From Pseudovibrio brasiliensis (GTDB lineage: Bacteria > Pseudomonadota > Alphaproteobacteria > Rhizobiales > Stappiaceae), in the NCBI RefSeq assembly GCF_018282095.1, contig NZ_CP074127.1, positions 1-64,000 of the forward strand: DNA of 64,000 nucleotides, given 5' to 3'. The notes beneath the pieces were generated by a model that saw only the letters and a program-made list of their open reading frames with translations, had not been told where the DNA came from and made no database searches. Positions within the stretch are counted from its first letter, which is position 1; every line of letters starts with the position of its first letter. Below, in pieces: positions 7,485 to 16,159 of the stretch. Both the position numbers and the translations under genes were made by a program.

Positions 7485-8093
7485 ATGGCAACCAGCAACG
7501 GCACAAAGATACTTATAGCGATCGCAGTGATAGCAGTCGCGGCATACGCGACGGTCTCAACAGGAAGCGAAAGCACGCAGAGCCTCTCATCTCAGCAGGT
7601 AGAAAAAGTCAGAATTACAGGCAGCAATTTAGGCCTTCGGATCGTTGGAGTGAACAGCGCAGAGGGACAAATCCAACTCGAAACCAGCGATGCTCGGGGA
7701 TGTAGTTTGACGGCTGAAGCGACCCATCATGAGGATGGCAGCCTAGCCATTCACTTCAAACGAAGAAGCTCCTGGTTCCTTGGATGGTGTGATCCGTCAG
7801 CGGTTCTGCGGCTACCGAGACCTATGGACGTTAGCGTTGAAATGGATAAATTGGCGGGTGATTTTGTCGGCCAGTTTGGAGAGTTTTCAGTCTTTGCCGA
7901 GAAGTCCGTGATCTACTTCAAGGGACATGTTTCCAGCTTCAATCTGGATGGTGAAATGGCAGCGGTCTATCTCAAATTTCCGGCGGATGTCCCTAAAGAG
8001 AACATCCGCATCAATGTCGACAAGCTGATCTCCAGCGTTAGTGTCATGCAAGGATGGAGGCACGCCACAGATATCCTGCGAGAGATCTTTTAG
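7485..8093 (+). CDS. signal-anchored beta-rich protein of unknown function
   Basis: A 202-residue protein with an N-terminal hydrophobic signal or anchor (residues about 7-25, ILIAIAVIAVAAYATV). A beta-strand-rich body with repeated short strands follows (VRITGSNLGLRIVGV, SVEMDKLAGDFVGQFGEFSVFAEK, FKGHVSSFNLDGEMAAVYL), resembling DUF4097-like adhesin folds. Two Cys (RGCSL, GWCDP) may form a disulfide outside the cytoplasm. ATG 7485 has an AAGGAG eight bases upstream. It ends overlapping the convergent AraC gene by 4 bp. Family not firmly recognised. Confidence 0.7.
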   Translation: MATSNGTKILIAIAVIAVAAYATVSTGSESTQSLSSQQVEKVRITGSNLGLRIVGVNSAEGQIQLETSDARGCSLTAEATHHEDGSLAIHFKRRSSWFLGWCDPSAVLRLPRPMDVSVEMDKLAGDFVGQFGEFSVFAEKSVIYFKGHVSSFNLDGEMAAVYLKFPADVPKENIRINVDKLISSVSVMQGWRHATDILREIF

Positions 8094-9136
8094 GCAGGCT
8101 CAGTGATGTCGGAAGTCCGGCTCTCTTTCCTCCAGGCGCTTGGGCTCTTTCCAGTCACGCGTTGGAACTCACGATTGAAGTTGGACTTGGTGGTGAAGCC
8201 AACTTCATAAATGATCGCGGTGATCGGAGTGTCTGTCGTCTCCAGAAGATGACAGGCCTCTGCCACGCGAAACCCGTTAGTGTATTGAGGCAGGTTGATC
8301 TCCCGCACTGTGTTGACAGCTGTCGAAATCTGCCGAGCCGGAACACGTAGTTTCCGAGCTAACTTATCGAGAGACAGGTTCTCATCGCGATAGAGATTTT
8401 CACTCCGCATCAGTTGGTCCAGTGCGTCCACCAGTTCAACTAGCTCCGGTGTGGCCGAGACCTTTTCTGCTTCAACCTGTGTTCCGGGGTGCTGCGAGAC
8501 GGATGGCTTACGGCTCATCAGAACAACGAGTGTGATCAGTGCAACCAGCATGACAAGGTTTGCCGTGCCCACAATGGTCGCAGCATGGCTACCTCGGTTC
8601 AAGGCGAAGTCAGAGGTGACGGCCAGATCGACAAGAGCTGAGGTTGAAAACACAGCACCGGCGATGAGTTGGGCTTGGCGTGTCGGGAACATCTGATCGA
8701 GTGGCAGATGGCTGGTCCACTCCCACTGCTTTACGGTTGCCGACCGGAAGAAGAGCGCACCGTATCCGAGATAGACCGCAACGCTGGTCAGGTCGATCAG
8801 ACTGGGAATGTTGAAGTTGGGTGCTACTACAAGAACGCCAAAGGAAGCTGCCGTCGCACCGGCTGTCCAGCCAATGGCCTTTTGAGAAAACCGGTTGGTG
8901 AGTTGCAGAAAGGAAAGCCAGGTTGCTGGTGGGAGGAGAAGTGCTAGACCAGCAGTTGACCATGATGGCAATCCACCCATGCCCCACTTGATGCCAAGCA
9001 GAACGGATTGCAGAGCATAGAGGCAGATCGTCACCAAAAGCATCGGCGGCAGTTTGCGTCCATATCCGGCAACAAGGCGTAGCAGGATGAAGCACAGAAA
9101 CAGTGCGGTGAAAAAGGGAAGGGGTAAGCTCGGCAC
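8090..9136 (-). CDS. membrane-anchored AraC family regulator
   Basis: 348 residues. The N-terminal two-thirds contain about seven hydrophobic segments (residues 5-205). The C-terminal AraC/XylS DNA-binding domain (about 240-345) reads LSLDKLARKLRVPARQISTAVN... and ITAIIYEVGFTTKSNFNREFQRVTGKSPSAWRK. Such 7TM-AraC proteins sense a signal in the membrane. The start is a GTG at 9136; the exact N terminus is uncertain. It lies 78 bp past the end of the proton-ATPase gene on the same strand, so it may be co-transcribed with it. A palindrome core (gttgacagctgtc) lies inside the gene at 8312-8324. Confidence 0.85.
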   Translation of the reverse strand: MPSLPLPFFTALFLCFILLRLVAGYGRKLPPMLLVTICLYALQSVLLGIKWGMGGLPSWSTAGLALLLPPATWLSFLQLTNRFSQKAIGWTAGATAASFGVLVVAPNFNIPSLIDLTSVAVYLGYGALFFRSATVKQWEWTSHLPLDQMFPTRQAQLIAGAVFSTSALVDLAVTSDFALNRGSHAATIVGTANLVMLVALITLVVLMSRKPSVSQHPGTQVEAEKVSATPELVELVDALDQLMRSENLYRDENLSLDKLARKLRVPARQISTAVNTVREINLPQYTNGFRVAEACHLLETTDTPITAIIYEVGFTTKSNFNREFQRVTGKSPSAWRKESRTSDITEPA

Positions 9137-9213
9137 GCGCCAACTCCGGTTGCAGACAGTTTTCTATATCTAATCTGTCTGTTGGAGGAGCGAAAGAGCA
9201 CCCCTCACATCTT

Positions 9214-11607
9214 TTAGCGGCAGAGCTTTCTGGCAACGTTCAAAACGAACATCCAGAGGATCGCCTGAGCCCAGACAATTCCGATCAACTCCCAACTGAT
9301 CGCTGGAACAAGGAAGCCCGATCGACAGATGACAACTGCGAGCAACTGCGTGGTGATAATTGCCATGAGCAATTTGGCGGAGGGTCGAGGTGCCTGCCAG
9401 AACCAGTGATCATGTCTGCAGACGAACAAGAGCAAATGTCCCGCCACGACCAACTGCAGGAACATGACGCTCTGTAGTTCTGCGGCTGGTACATCTAGCC
9501 AATGTCGTGTCGCCATCATGAGGATGAAGTTCTCGACAACGGATATGAGCCCGAGCACAGTTGCCGTTCTCAGCATGTTTCCGAGTTGCCACTCCATAGG
9601 CGCAGGCGCGGCCTCGGTGTTATCGTAGGCAATGGTGATGATCGGGATGTCATCAAGGAGTGCCAGCATGACAATCATGATGGCTGTCAAAGGCACCTCT
9701 TCCAGCAGCAGCACGCTGGCGGAGACAAACACCATCAGGTTGATGGTCATCGCCACGCGGTAGTCCACGTAGCTGATCATGCGCGCGAAGATCTTCCGTG
9801 CTTCGATCACCGCATCTGTGATGACGGAGAGACCTGGCAGCGTGAGGATCAGATCAGCTGCGGAACGGGCAGCATCTGTTGCGCCTGAAACGGCAATACC
9901 CACATCGGCCTGCTTCAAAGCGGGAGCATCGTTCACACCGTCTCCTGTCATGGCAACGTAATCGCCGGATTGTTGGAGCGCTTTTACGATGCCGTATTTG
10001 TGTTCGGGGAAGACACGGGCAAAGCCGTCTGCGTTGACGATCTCCTCGTGGATGTTGGCGGGCAGATTGTCCATGTCCTTGTTTTCGGAAAAGACCTGGC
10101 TTGCGCTTTTCAGTGACGTGCCCAGACCCAACTGTCCTGCAATCTCCCTGCCGATGGCAACATCATCACCTGTCACCATCTTCACGGTGATGCCCGCATT
10201 CTGGGTTTCTTCAATCACCGCTTTGGAGTCATCGCGTGGCGGATCGTAGAGTGAGAGAATGCCCAGCAGTCGCAGTTCGTGTTGCTGGTTGGTTTTGGCG
10301 ATGCCGAGGGCGCGAAGTCCCTTCGCTGCAAACTCATGCACGGTCTTGCTGGCTGCGGCCTTTTCTTCAGGGGCGTTGGCACAGAGATCGATCACCACCT
10401 GCGGAGCGCCTTTGATCACTTTGAATGCGCCGCGTGGGCCGGAGATACCTGCCTCGGTTCTCTTGCTGACAGGGTCAAACGGCGTGAAGGTGTTCTGCTT
10501 ATAGAGTTCTAGAATGCCCCGCTCTGCCTTGCTGACAATCAGATGGTCGATGACGTCCTTCTCGATTGTGCTGGAAGCAAGAGCGGCCATCACCACCAGC
10601 TCTTTCTCACTCGCAGCGTCAAACAGAACTGGTTCGCCTAAAGTGAGTTCGTTCTTGGTGAGTGTCCCCGTTTTGTCTGAGCACAGCACATTCACGCCTG
10701 CGAGTTCTTCGATGGCCTGCAGATGAGAGACGATGGCTTTCTTTTTGGAAAGAGTGAGTGCACCAAGGGCCATGGTGACAGAGAGCACGGCTGGCATGGC
10801 GACGGGGATTGAGGCGATGACCAGTACGAGCACCAACTCGATGATGTCGAGGATGCTTTGTTGAAGGTAGAGCTGTTTGATGATGATGAGTGCAGCAAGC
10901 AAAGCCGTACCCAGAATAAGGAACTTGCCGATACCCAGAACACTTTTCTGGAAATGTGAAATGTTGCCGGCAGACTGAACGAGCTTGGCTGTGTTGCCAA
11001 AGAATGTATTGCCCCCGGTCGCAGTTACCAGAGCCTGCATCGTGCCTTGTTTGATGATGGAACCGGAATACGCCACATCCCCCACTTGCTTATCGACTGG
11101 AAGAGACTCGCCTGTAAGGGCTGCCTGATCGACAGCAAGGTACGGCCCACCCTCCAAAATGCAGTCAGCAGGAATGATGTCTCCGTTTTCCAGATTGATG
11201 ATGTCACCGGGCACAATGTCGGTTGCGGGAATGTCGGCCCACTTCCCATCTCGTTTCACACGGGCTTTCAGTGCCATGGAGGATTTCAGCGCTGCAAGTG
11301 CATCGGCAGCTTTGCTGCTTTGAACGAACTCGATACCGGAGTTCAGAACCAGCATGAACAGGATGATGGTGAAGTCTGCCCAGTGCTCAATGATTGCGGA
11401 AAGAATCGCTGCGATTTCGATGAGCCACGGGATTGGCCCCCAGAACGTTAGCAGCAGCTGGACTAGCTTGCTGGTTTTCTTCTCTTCCAGCGCATTGGGG
11501 CCGTATTGCTTCAGCCTGTTGGATGCGGTGGAACCAGTCAGCCCTTCAGGCGAGCTTTCCAGGCGTTTGAACTCATCATCAAGATTGGGCTTATCCTGTT
11601 CAGCCAT
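9214..11607 (-). CDS. P-type proton ATPase (plasma-membrane, type IIIA)
   Basis: A 797-residue ATP-driven H+ exporter of the P3A class found in fungi, plants, archaea and some bacteria. It shows the actuator motif ALTGES, the phosphorylation motif CSDKTGTLTKNE, the nucleotide-binding motif KGAPQ, and the hinge MTGDGVNDAPALKQADVGIAV. The membrane motif IASIPVAMPAVLSVTMALG follows the fourth helix as in this class, and there are about ten helices. ATG 11607 is chosen for GGAAAG a few bases upstream; a longer frame to 11652 lacks support. It likely raises proton motive force or exports acid. The membrane AraC regulator next to it may control it. Confidence 0.93.
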   Translation of the reverse strand: MAEQDKPNLDDEFKRLESSPEGLTGSTASNRLKQYGPNALEEKKTSKLVQLLLTFWGPIPWLIEIAAILSAIIEHWADFTIILFMLVLNSGIEFVQSSKAADALAALKSSMALKARVKRDGKWADIPATDIVPGDIINLENGDIIPADCILEGGPYLAVDQAALTGESLPVDKQVGDVAYSGSIIKQGTMQALVTATGGNTFFGNTAKLVQSAGNISHFQKSVLGIGKFLILGTALLAALIIIKQLYLQQSILDIIELVLVLVIASIPVAMPAVLSVTMALGALTLSKKKAIVSHLQAIEELAGVNVLCSDKTGTLTKNELTLGEPVLFDAASEKELVVMAALASSTIEKDVIDHLIVSKAERGILELYKQNTFTPFDPVSKRTEAGISGPRGAFKVIKGAPQVVIDLCANAPEEKAAASKTVHEFAAKGLRALGIAKTNQQHELRLLGILSLYDPPRDDSKAVIEETQNAGITVKMVTGDDVAIGREIAGQLGLGTSLKSASQVFSENKDMDNLPANIHEEIVNADGFARVFPEHKYGIVKALQQSGDYVAMTGDGVNDAPALKQADVGIAVSGATDAARSAADLILTLPGLSVITDAVIEARKIFARMISYVDYRVAMTINLMVFVSASVLLLEEVPLTAIMIVMLALLDDIPIITIAYDNTEAAPAPMEWQLGNMLRTATVLGLISVVENFILMMATRHWLDVPAAELQSVMFLQLVVAGHLLLFVCRHDHWFWQAPRPSAKLLMAIITTQLLAVVICRSGFLVPAISWELIGIVWAQAILWMFVLNVARKLCR

Positions 11608-11802
11608 CAGGTCTTTCCATGCTCTGCACGTGCTTAACTGACCTATTCTCACCAGAGCGTGTAAACGGATGATGAGAGAGCAGGGAGCTTCCGCAAACCG
11701 TGGTTTCCTGATTACGAAGCTGCTTACTCAAATTTGGCGCGTCTTGAGTACAGGGGAGAGGAGTTGCACCTAGCGTTGTGGTTGCACTCACTGCGTTTCC
11801 GT

Positions 11803-11822
11803 AACATACTCGCGAGTATGTT
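11803..11822. promoter_or_regulatory. 20-bp palindromic operator upstream of qor
   Basis: AACATACTCGCGAGTATGTT is a perfect 20-bp palindrome lying 19 bp before the start of the oxidoreductase gene. An almost identical site lies at 17593-17612 between two other operons of the same catabolic island. Length and symmetry fit a TetR-family repressor. Confidence 0.8.
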
Positions 11823-11841
11823 TTGATTTGGGAGGGAAATC

Positions 11842-12828
11842 ATGCGTGCTGTTGTCTGTTCGGAATACGGGCCACCGGAAGCGTTGCGGGTTGAAGATGT
11901 TGAACGCAAAGAGCCAAAGAAAGGACAAGTGCGGATCGCAGTGCAAGCTGCAGGCGTCAACTTTCCGGATACATTGGTGATTGCAGGTAAGTATCAGATC
12001 AAGCCACCAATGCCATTCGTGCCAGGCGGAGAGGTCGCCGGCAGAATTGAAGCCGTTGGCGAAGGTGTTACGGGTTTCGCGCCCGGTGACCTCGTTATGG
12101 CGCTTCTGCTGCAGCAGGGCGGATATGCCGAAGAGGTCGTGGTGGATGCATCTGCCGTGATGAAGCGGCCTGAAACTATGTCCGCCCAAGTCGCAGCTGG
12201 TTTTACGATGACATACGGGACGTCCTTGCACGCTCTGAAGCAACGGGCACAGTTGCAGCCGGGGGAGACGTTACTTGTTCTCGGCGCGGGCGGTGGTGTT
12301 GGGCTGACGGCGGTTGAGATTGGCAAGATTATGGGCGCCAAAGTGATCGCGGCAGCCAGTTCTGCTGAAAAGCTGGAAGCGGCGCGCAAAGCTGGGGCGG
12401 ATGAGCTGATCAACTACTCCACGCAGGATCTGAGGGAGCGCCTGAAAGAGATTGTCGGCAAGGCAGGCGTTGATGTGGTTTATGATCCGGTCGGTGGTGA
12501 TCTCTTTGAACAGGCGCTGAGATCAACAGCGTGGAACGGTCGCGCATTGGTTGTTGGCTTTGCTGCTGGCGATATCCCCTCTATCCCGACCAATCTGCCT
12601 TTGCTCAAAGGGTGCTCGGTCATGGGTGTGTTCTGGGGTGCGTTCCGCATGAGGGAGCCAAGGAACGACCAGAACAACTTCTCAGAGCTGTTTAAATGGC
12701 TGCAGGAGGGTAAACTCAATCCAACTGTTAGTAGGAGCTATTCGCTTGAAGAAGCGCCTCAGGCGCTTCGAGACTTGATGGAAAGGCGCGTGGTTGGCAA
12801 AGTTGTTCTGGAAACGGGGAGGACTTGA
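11842..12828 (+). CDS. zinc-free MDR quinone oxidoreductase
   Basis: A 328-residue medium-chain dehydrogenase/reductase of the NADPH:quinone oxidoreductase type. It has the GroES-like N-terminal domain (GVNFPDTLVIAGKYQIKPPMPFVPGGEVAG), then a Rossmann domain with LVLGAGGGVGLTAVEIGK (about residues 148-165). Zinc-binding Cys residues of alcohol dehydrogenases are absent. It reduces an alpha,beta-unsaturated carbonyl or quinone with NADPH. A strong GGGAGGG lies before the ATG. The next gene starts 2 bp after its stop, so both form an operon, with the 20-bp palindrome in the promoter. Confidence 0.9.
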   Translation: MRAVVCSEYGPPEALRVEDVERKEPKKGQVRIAVQAAGVNFPDTLVIAGKYQIKPPMPFVPGGEVAGRIEAVGEGVTGFAPGDLVMALLLQQGGYAEEVVVDASAVMKRPETMSAQVAAGFTMTYGTSLHALKQRAQLQPGETLLVLGAGGGVGLTAVEIGKIMGAKVIAAASSAEKLEAARKAGADELINYSTQDLRERLKEIVGKAGVDVVYDPVGGDLFEQALRSTAWNGRALVVGFAAGDIPSIPTNLPLLKGCSVMGVFWGAFRMREPRNDQNNFSELFKWLQEGKLNPTVSRSYSLEEAPQALRDLMERRVVGKVVLETGRT

Positions 12829-12830
12829 CG

Positions 12831-13622
12831 ATGCAACCCAGATTTGCAGGAGAAACAGCGCTGATCACAGGGGCAGGCAGTGGCATTGGCCGTGCGACCG
12901 CTATTCGGCTGGCCGAGGAAGGTGCTGCTGTTGCATTAGTGGACCGTAACGAGGAAGGGCTGGACGAAACCGCCTCACTGCTTCCTGAAGGCTGCCGGGC
13001 GCGCATTTACATCGTGGACGTGGCTGATGAAGAGGCCGTCGAAAGCTGTGTTGAGGCCGTTGAGAATACCTTTGGCGGCATCAACATTCTTTGCAACAAT
13101 GCTGGCGTTATCTGCGAAGGCTCGTGGGGTGGCAGTCATGAAGACTTTGGCGACTGGCTCAAGGTTTACGAAGTGAATGTGCTGGGAGCCATGCTATTTA
13201 CCAAGTACACCCGCGAACAGCTTAAAGCTTCCGGGCGCGGTTCTATTGTGAATACTGCTTCGGTTGCGGGGATTCGGGCTGGGGCGGGCGGAAATGCCTA
13301 TAGCGCATCCAAAGCGGCGCTCATCAATTTCACGATGACGTCAGCCTGTGACTTCGGTGAGCATGGGGTTCGCGTGAATGCTGTTTGCCCCGGTCTCATC
13401 GAAACTGGAATGACAAAGCCGGTGTTTGATCATGCCCGCAGTGTGGGCAAAGAGGACAAGCTTGGCTCACGAGCAGAGCTGCGTCGACACGGCGATCCTG
13501 CTGAAGTTGCAGCTACAATCGCATTTCTTGCCAGTAAGGATGCCAGCTTCATTACGGGGCAGGCATTGGCCGTGGATGGAGGTAACACATCCTCTCTCAA
13601 CATGCCTGGAATGAAGATTTGA
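12831..13622 (+). CDS. short-chain dehydrogenase/reductase
   Basis: A 263-residue classical SDR. Cofactor motif TGAGSGIG (about residues 13-20), NNAG, and the catalytic Ser-Tyr-Lys in NTASVAGIRAGAGGNAYSASKAAL. Asp after the second strand (LVDRNEEG) suggests NAD(H) preference. It would oxidise a hydroxy or keto group of a catabolic intermediate; the exact substrate is unknown. ATG 12831 has GGGGAGG upstream, preferred to a TTG at 12825. It is co-transcribed with the oxidoreductase upstream. Confidence 0.9.
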   Translation: MQPRFAGETALITGAGSGIGRATAIRLAEEGAAVALVDRNEEGLDETASLLPEGCRARIYIVDVADEEAVESCVEAVENTFGGINILCNNAGVICEGSWGGSHEDFGDWLKVYEVNVLGAMLFTKYTREQLKASGRGSIVNTASVAGIRAGAGGNAYSASKAALINFTMTSACDFGEHGVRVNAVCPGLIETGMTKPVFDHARSVGKEDKLGSRAELRRHGDPAEVAATIAFLASKDASFITGQALAVDGGNTSSLNMPGMKI

Positions 13623-13650
13623 AGAGTTGATTTGGTTAGCCAAAAAGAAA

Positions 13651-13693
13651 GAGCCAGTCTGCAACACCGGGCAATGCTGTTGCGGACTGGCTC
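13651..13693. terminator. strong hairpin between convergent operons
   Basis: gagccagtc (13651-13659) pairs with gactggctc (13685-13693), and an inner gcaaca/tgttgc extends the stem. On the minus strand it is followed by TTTCTTTTTGG, making it a good terminator for the leftward dehydrogenase operon. It may also stop the rightward one. Confidence 0.8.
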
Positions 13694-13778
13694 TCGCTGA
13701 TCCAAAGGGGTGGACCAGATAACCGCGATTATGAAGTTACTTTAGAAATAATCACAAGTAGAAATACGGATTATTCAG

Positions 13779-14894
13779 TTAAAGACCCCGTCTTTTTAGC
13801 AGAAAGTCTATATGGTGAGCGCTGTCACCGAGCATCTCTGTTAACACTCGGTCGCGTTTCATAAACAATCCGACATCAACTTCATCGGTCATACCGATTC
13901 CACCATGCATCTGCACCGCTTCTTCTGTCGCTAGTCGAGAAACCTTAGCAACCTTGGCTTTTGCTGCTCGAGTGAGCTCTTCAATGCTATCTGAGGTTGT
14001 GTCAATGGATCTAAGCGCGGCAGAGATGAGAGATGCTGTTTCTTCGATCTGGCAGTAAAGGTCGGCCATTCTGTGCTGAAGTGCCTGAAACATGCCAATT
14101 GGAACACCAAATTGCTTGCGCTCATTCAGATAGGCTGTTGTGCGCTCTGCAACTTCTCTAGCAACTCCAAGTTGTTCTGAGGCAGAGATTGCGCGCCCAG
14201 ACCGGAGCGTGGCTTCCAGCACTTCAGCGCCTTTGTCGAGCGGGCAAAGTAGATCTTTGCCGTCCAGATGCAGATTGGTGATCTGGATGTTCGCCGCATT
14301 GCGGCTGTCCAGCATGGCATTGCGTTCAACTTCTACTTCAGCGGCACTTGGATCGACGAGGAAGAGGCCGGTCTCATCTCCGCTCTTTGCAACTACGATC
14401 AGACGATCTGCATTGTATCCGTCAAACACTGCGCGTTTTCTGGCGTTGAGGATGAAGCCGTTCCCATCTGGTTCTGCTGTTGCCTTGATGCGGGAAGGAT
14501 TGTGTTTTGCGCCTTCATCAATTGCCAGAGCCATGACAGCTTCGCCAGCCGCGATCTTTGGCCCCCATTCGCTCAAATGCTCACCCCCAGCCTGACGCAG
14601 TGCAATTGCGCTCAAAACAGCGGTGGAGAGGAATGGAGAAGCTGTCAGGTTACGGCCCATTTCCTCCGCCACAAGCCCAGCTGCGCGGTGACCGAAATCA
14701 TAGCCGCCTGCCTCTTCCGGCAGAAGCATGCCGAACCACCCCATCTCGGCGAGAGTTTTGTGGAGCTCCTGATTGAAGCCGAGGGCTTCTTTCTGGTCAC
14801 GCAGATCGCGCAGCGCCTGCACTGGGGCGTTTTCTGACATGAAGCCCGCGGCGGATTCCTTCAAAAGGGTTTCTTCAGAGCTGAAAAGTTCCAT
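13779..14894 (-). CDS. acyl-CoA dehydrogenase, small-subunit type
   Basis: 371 residues with the acyl-CoA dehydrogenase fold: N-terminal helices (MGWFGMLLPEEAGGYDFGHRAAGLVAEEMG), a middle beta domain and the C-terminal helices (RKQFGVPIGMFQALQHRMADLY, QMHGGIGMTDEVDVGLFMKR). The usual catalytic Glu region (I-x-EGT-x-EI) is missing; the end reads KRDRVLTEMLGDSAHHIDFLLKRRGL. Paired dehydrogenases such as PimC/PimD and FadE28/29 also have one subunit without the base. It starts 12 bp after the stop of the 396-residue dehydrogenase, which has the Glu, so the two probably form a heteromer. FAD-dependent. Confidence 0.9.
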   Translation of the reverse strand: MELFSSEETLLKESAAGFMSENAPVQALRDLRDQKEALGFNQELHKTLAEMGWFGMLLPEEAGGYDFGHRAAGLVAEEMGRNLTASPFLSTAVLSAIALRQAGGEHLSEWGPKIAAGEAVMALAIDEGAKHNPSRIKATAEPDGNGFILNARKRAVFDGYNADRLIVVAKSGDETGLFLVDPSAAEVEVERNAMLDSRNAANIQITNLHLDGKDLLCPLDKGAEVLEATLRSGRAISASEQLGVAREVAERTTAYLNERKQFGVPIGMFQALQHRMADLYCQIEETASLISAALRSIDTTSDSIEELTRAAKAKVAKVSRLATEEAVQMHGGIGMTDEVDVGLFMKRDRVLTEMLGDSAHHIDFLLKRRGL

Positions 14895-14905
14895 GTTTTC
14901 TCTCC

Positions 14906-16096
14906 TTAACCCAGTGATGGCAGACGAAGAACTGCCTTTGAAATGATGGAAAGCATGATCTCGGAGGTGCCGCCTTCAATACTGTTGCCTTTGGAGCGTA
15001 GCCAGGAAGCTGACTGGTTGCCGATGCCGTTGTTCTCTTCTGGTCCAGACAATGCTTCCAGCCCTCCAGCCTGTACAACGAGGCTCTGGCGGCGTTTGTT
15101 TAGTTCTGTGCCAAGATACTTCAGCTCTGCAGAACGGGCACCCAGCTGGTTGCCAGCACGGTGAAAGTCCTTCGCAGCAGCCAAATGTGCGGTCAGAGCC
15201 ATCTCATCGACGAGGAAATCGCCAATATCTGCACGAAGCAGTGGGTCATCCAGCCGGCCTGTTTCATCCAGACCAATCGATTCCACGGCGGTTTCATAAA
15301 GCCCCGCAGAACCGCCGAAGATCGCATCCAGATTGCTGACCATTTCGCGTTCGTGGGTCAGCAGGTACTTGGCGATTGTCCAGCCGTTGCCGCGCTCGTC
15401 GACCACATTCTCCATGGGCACCTTCACTTCATCGAAGAAGGTTTCACAGAACGGAGAACTGCCGGAAATGAGGCGGATCGGTTTGGTGGAAACCCCCTCG
15501 CTGGTCATATCAAACAGCAGAAAAGAGATACCCTTGTGCTTCTTCGCATCTGGTTCTGTACGCACCAGCGCAAAAATCCAGTCAGCTTTGTCGGCATAGG
15601 ACGTCCAAATCTTCTGGCCCGAGACGAGGAAGTGATCGCCCATGTCCACGCCCTTGGTTTGGACGGAAGCCAGATCGGAGCCTGAACCTGGTTCGGAGTA
15701 GCCCTGACACCAACGGATTTCACCGCGGGCGATCTTGGGCAAGTGCTCCAGTTTTTGCTTGTGGGAGCCGTATTTTAGCAATGCGGGGCCAAGCATCCAG
15801 ATGCCGAAGCTTTCCAGCGGAGACATGGCGTCGATGCGCTTCATCTCTTCCTTGAGAATCTTGACCTCATCCCCGCTCAGACCGCCTCCGCCATACTCTT
15901 TGGGCCAGCTTGGTACTGTCCAGCCGCGTTCGGCCATCCGCTCCAGCCACTGCTTTTGCGCTTCAGATTTGAAGGTCCAGTTGCGGCCACCCCAACAGAT
16001 GTCTTCTTCGGTGGTTACAGCTTTTCGCATGTCCTGAGGGCAGTTCTCTTCCAGCCAAGCCCTTGTTTCCATGCGGAATTCATCAAGTGATGTCAT
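14906..16096 (-). CDS. acyl-CoA dehydrogenase, large-subunit type
   Basis: 396 residues, full acyl-CoA dehydrogenase. Motifs: QGYSEPGSGSDLASVQTKG for FAD and substrate, GQKIWTSYADKADWIFALVRT, and the C-terminal SIEGGTSEIMLSIISK carrying the probable catalytic Glu. The N-terminal MTSLDEFRMETRAWLEENCP is typical of the pimeloyl-CoA dehydrogenase large subunit and steroid side-chain enzymes. It introduces an alpha,beta double bond into an acyl-CoA. It is the middle gene of the leftward three-dehydrogenase operon and the likely partner of the smaller subunit downstream. Confidence 0.92.
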   Translation of the reverse strand: MTSLDEFRMETRAWLEENCPQDMRKAVTTEEDICWGGRNWTFKSEAQKQWLERMAERGWTVPSWPKEYGGGGLSGDEVKILKEEMKRIDAMSPLESFGIWMLGPALLKYGSHKQKLEHLPKIARGEIRWCQGYSEPGSGSDLASVQTKGVDMGDHFLVSGQKIWTSYADKADWIFALVRTEPDAKKHKGISFLLFDMTSEGVSTKPIRLISGSSPFCETFFDEVKVPMENVVDERGNGWTIAKYLLTHEREMVSNLDAIFGGSAGLYETAVESIGLDETGRLDDPLLRADIGDFLVDEMALTAHLAAAKDFHRAGNQLGARSAELKYLGTELNKRRQSLVVQAGGLEALSGPEENNGIGNQSASWLRSKGNSIEGGTSEIMLSIISKAVLRLPSLG

Positions 16097-16159
16097 TGCG
16101 TTCTCCCTGTTTTGGAGTGCAGATGCAAAGAAAAGGAGAGCCGTAGCTCTCCTGCCGTA

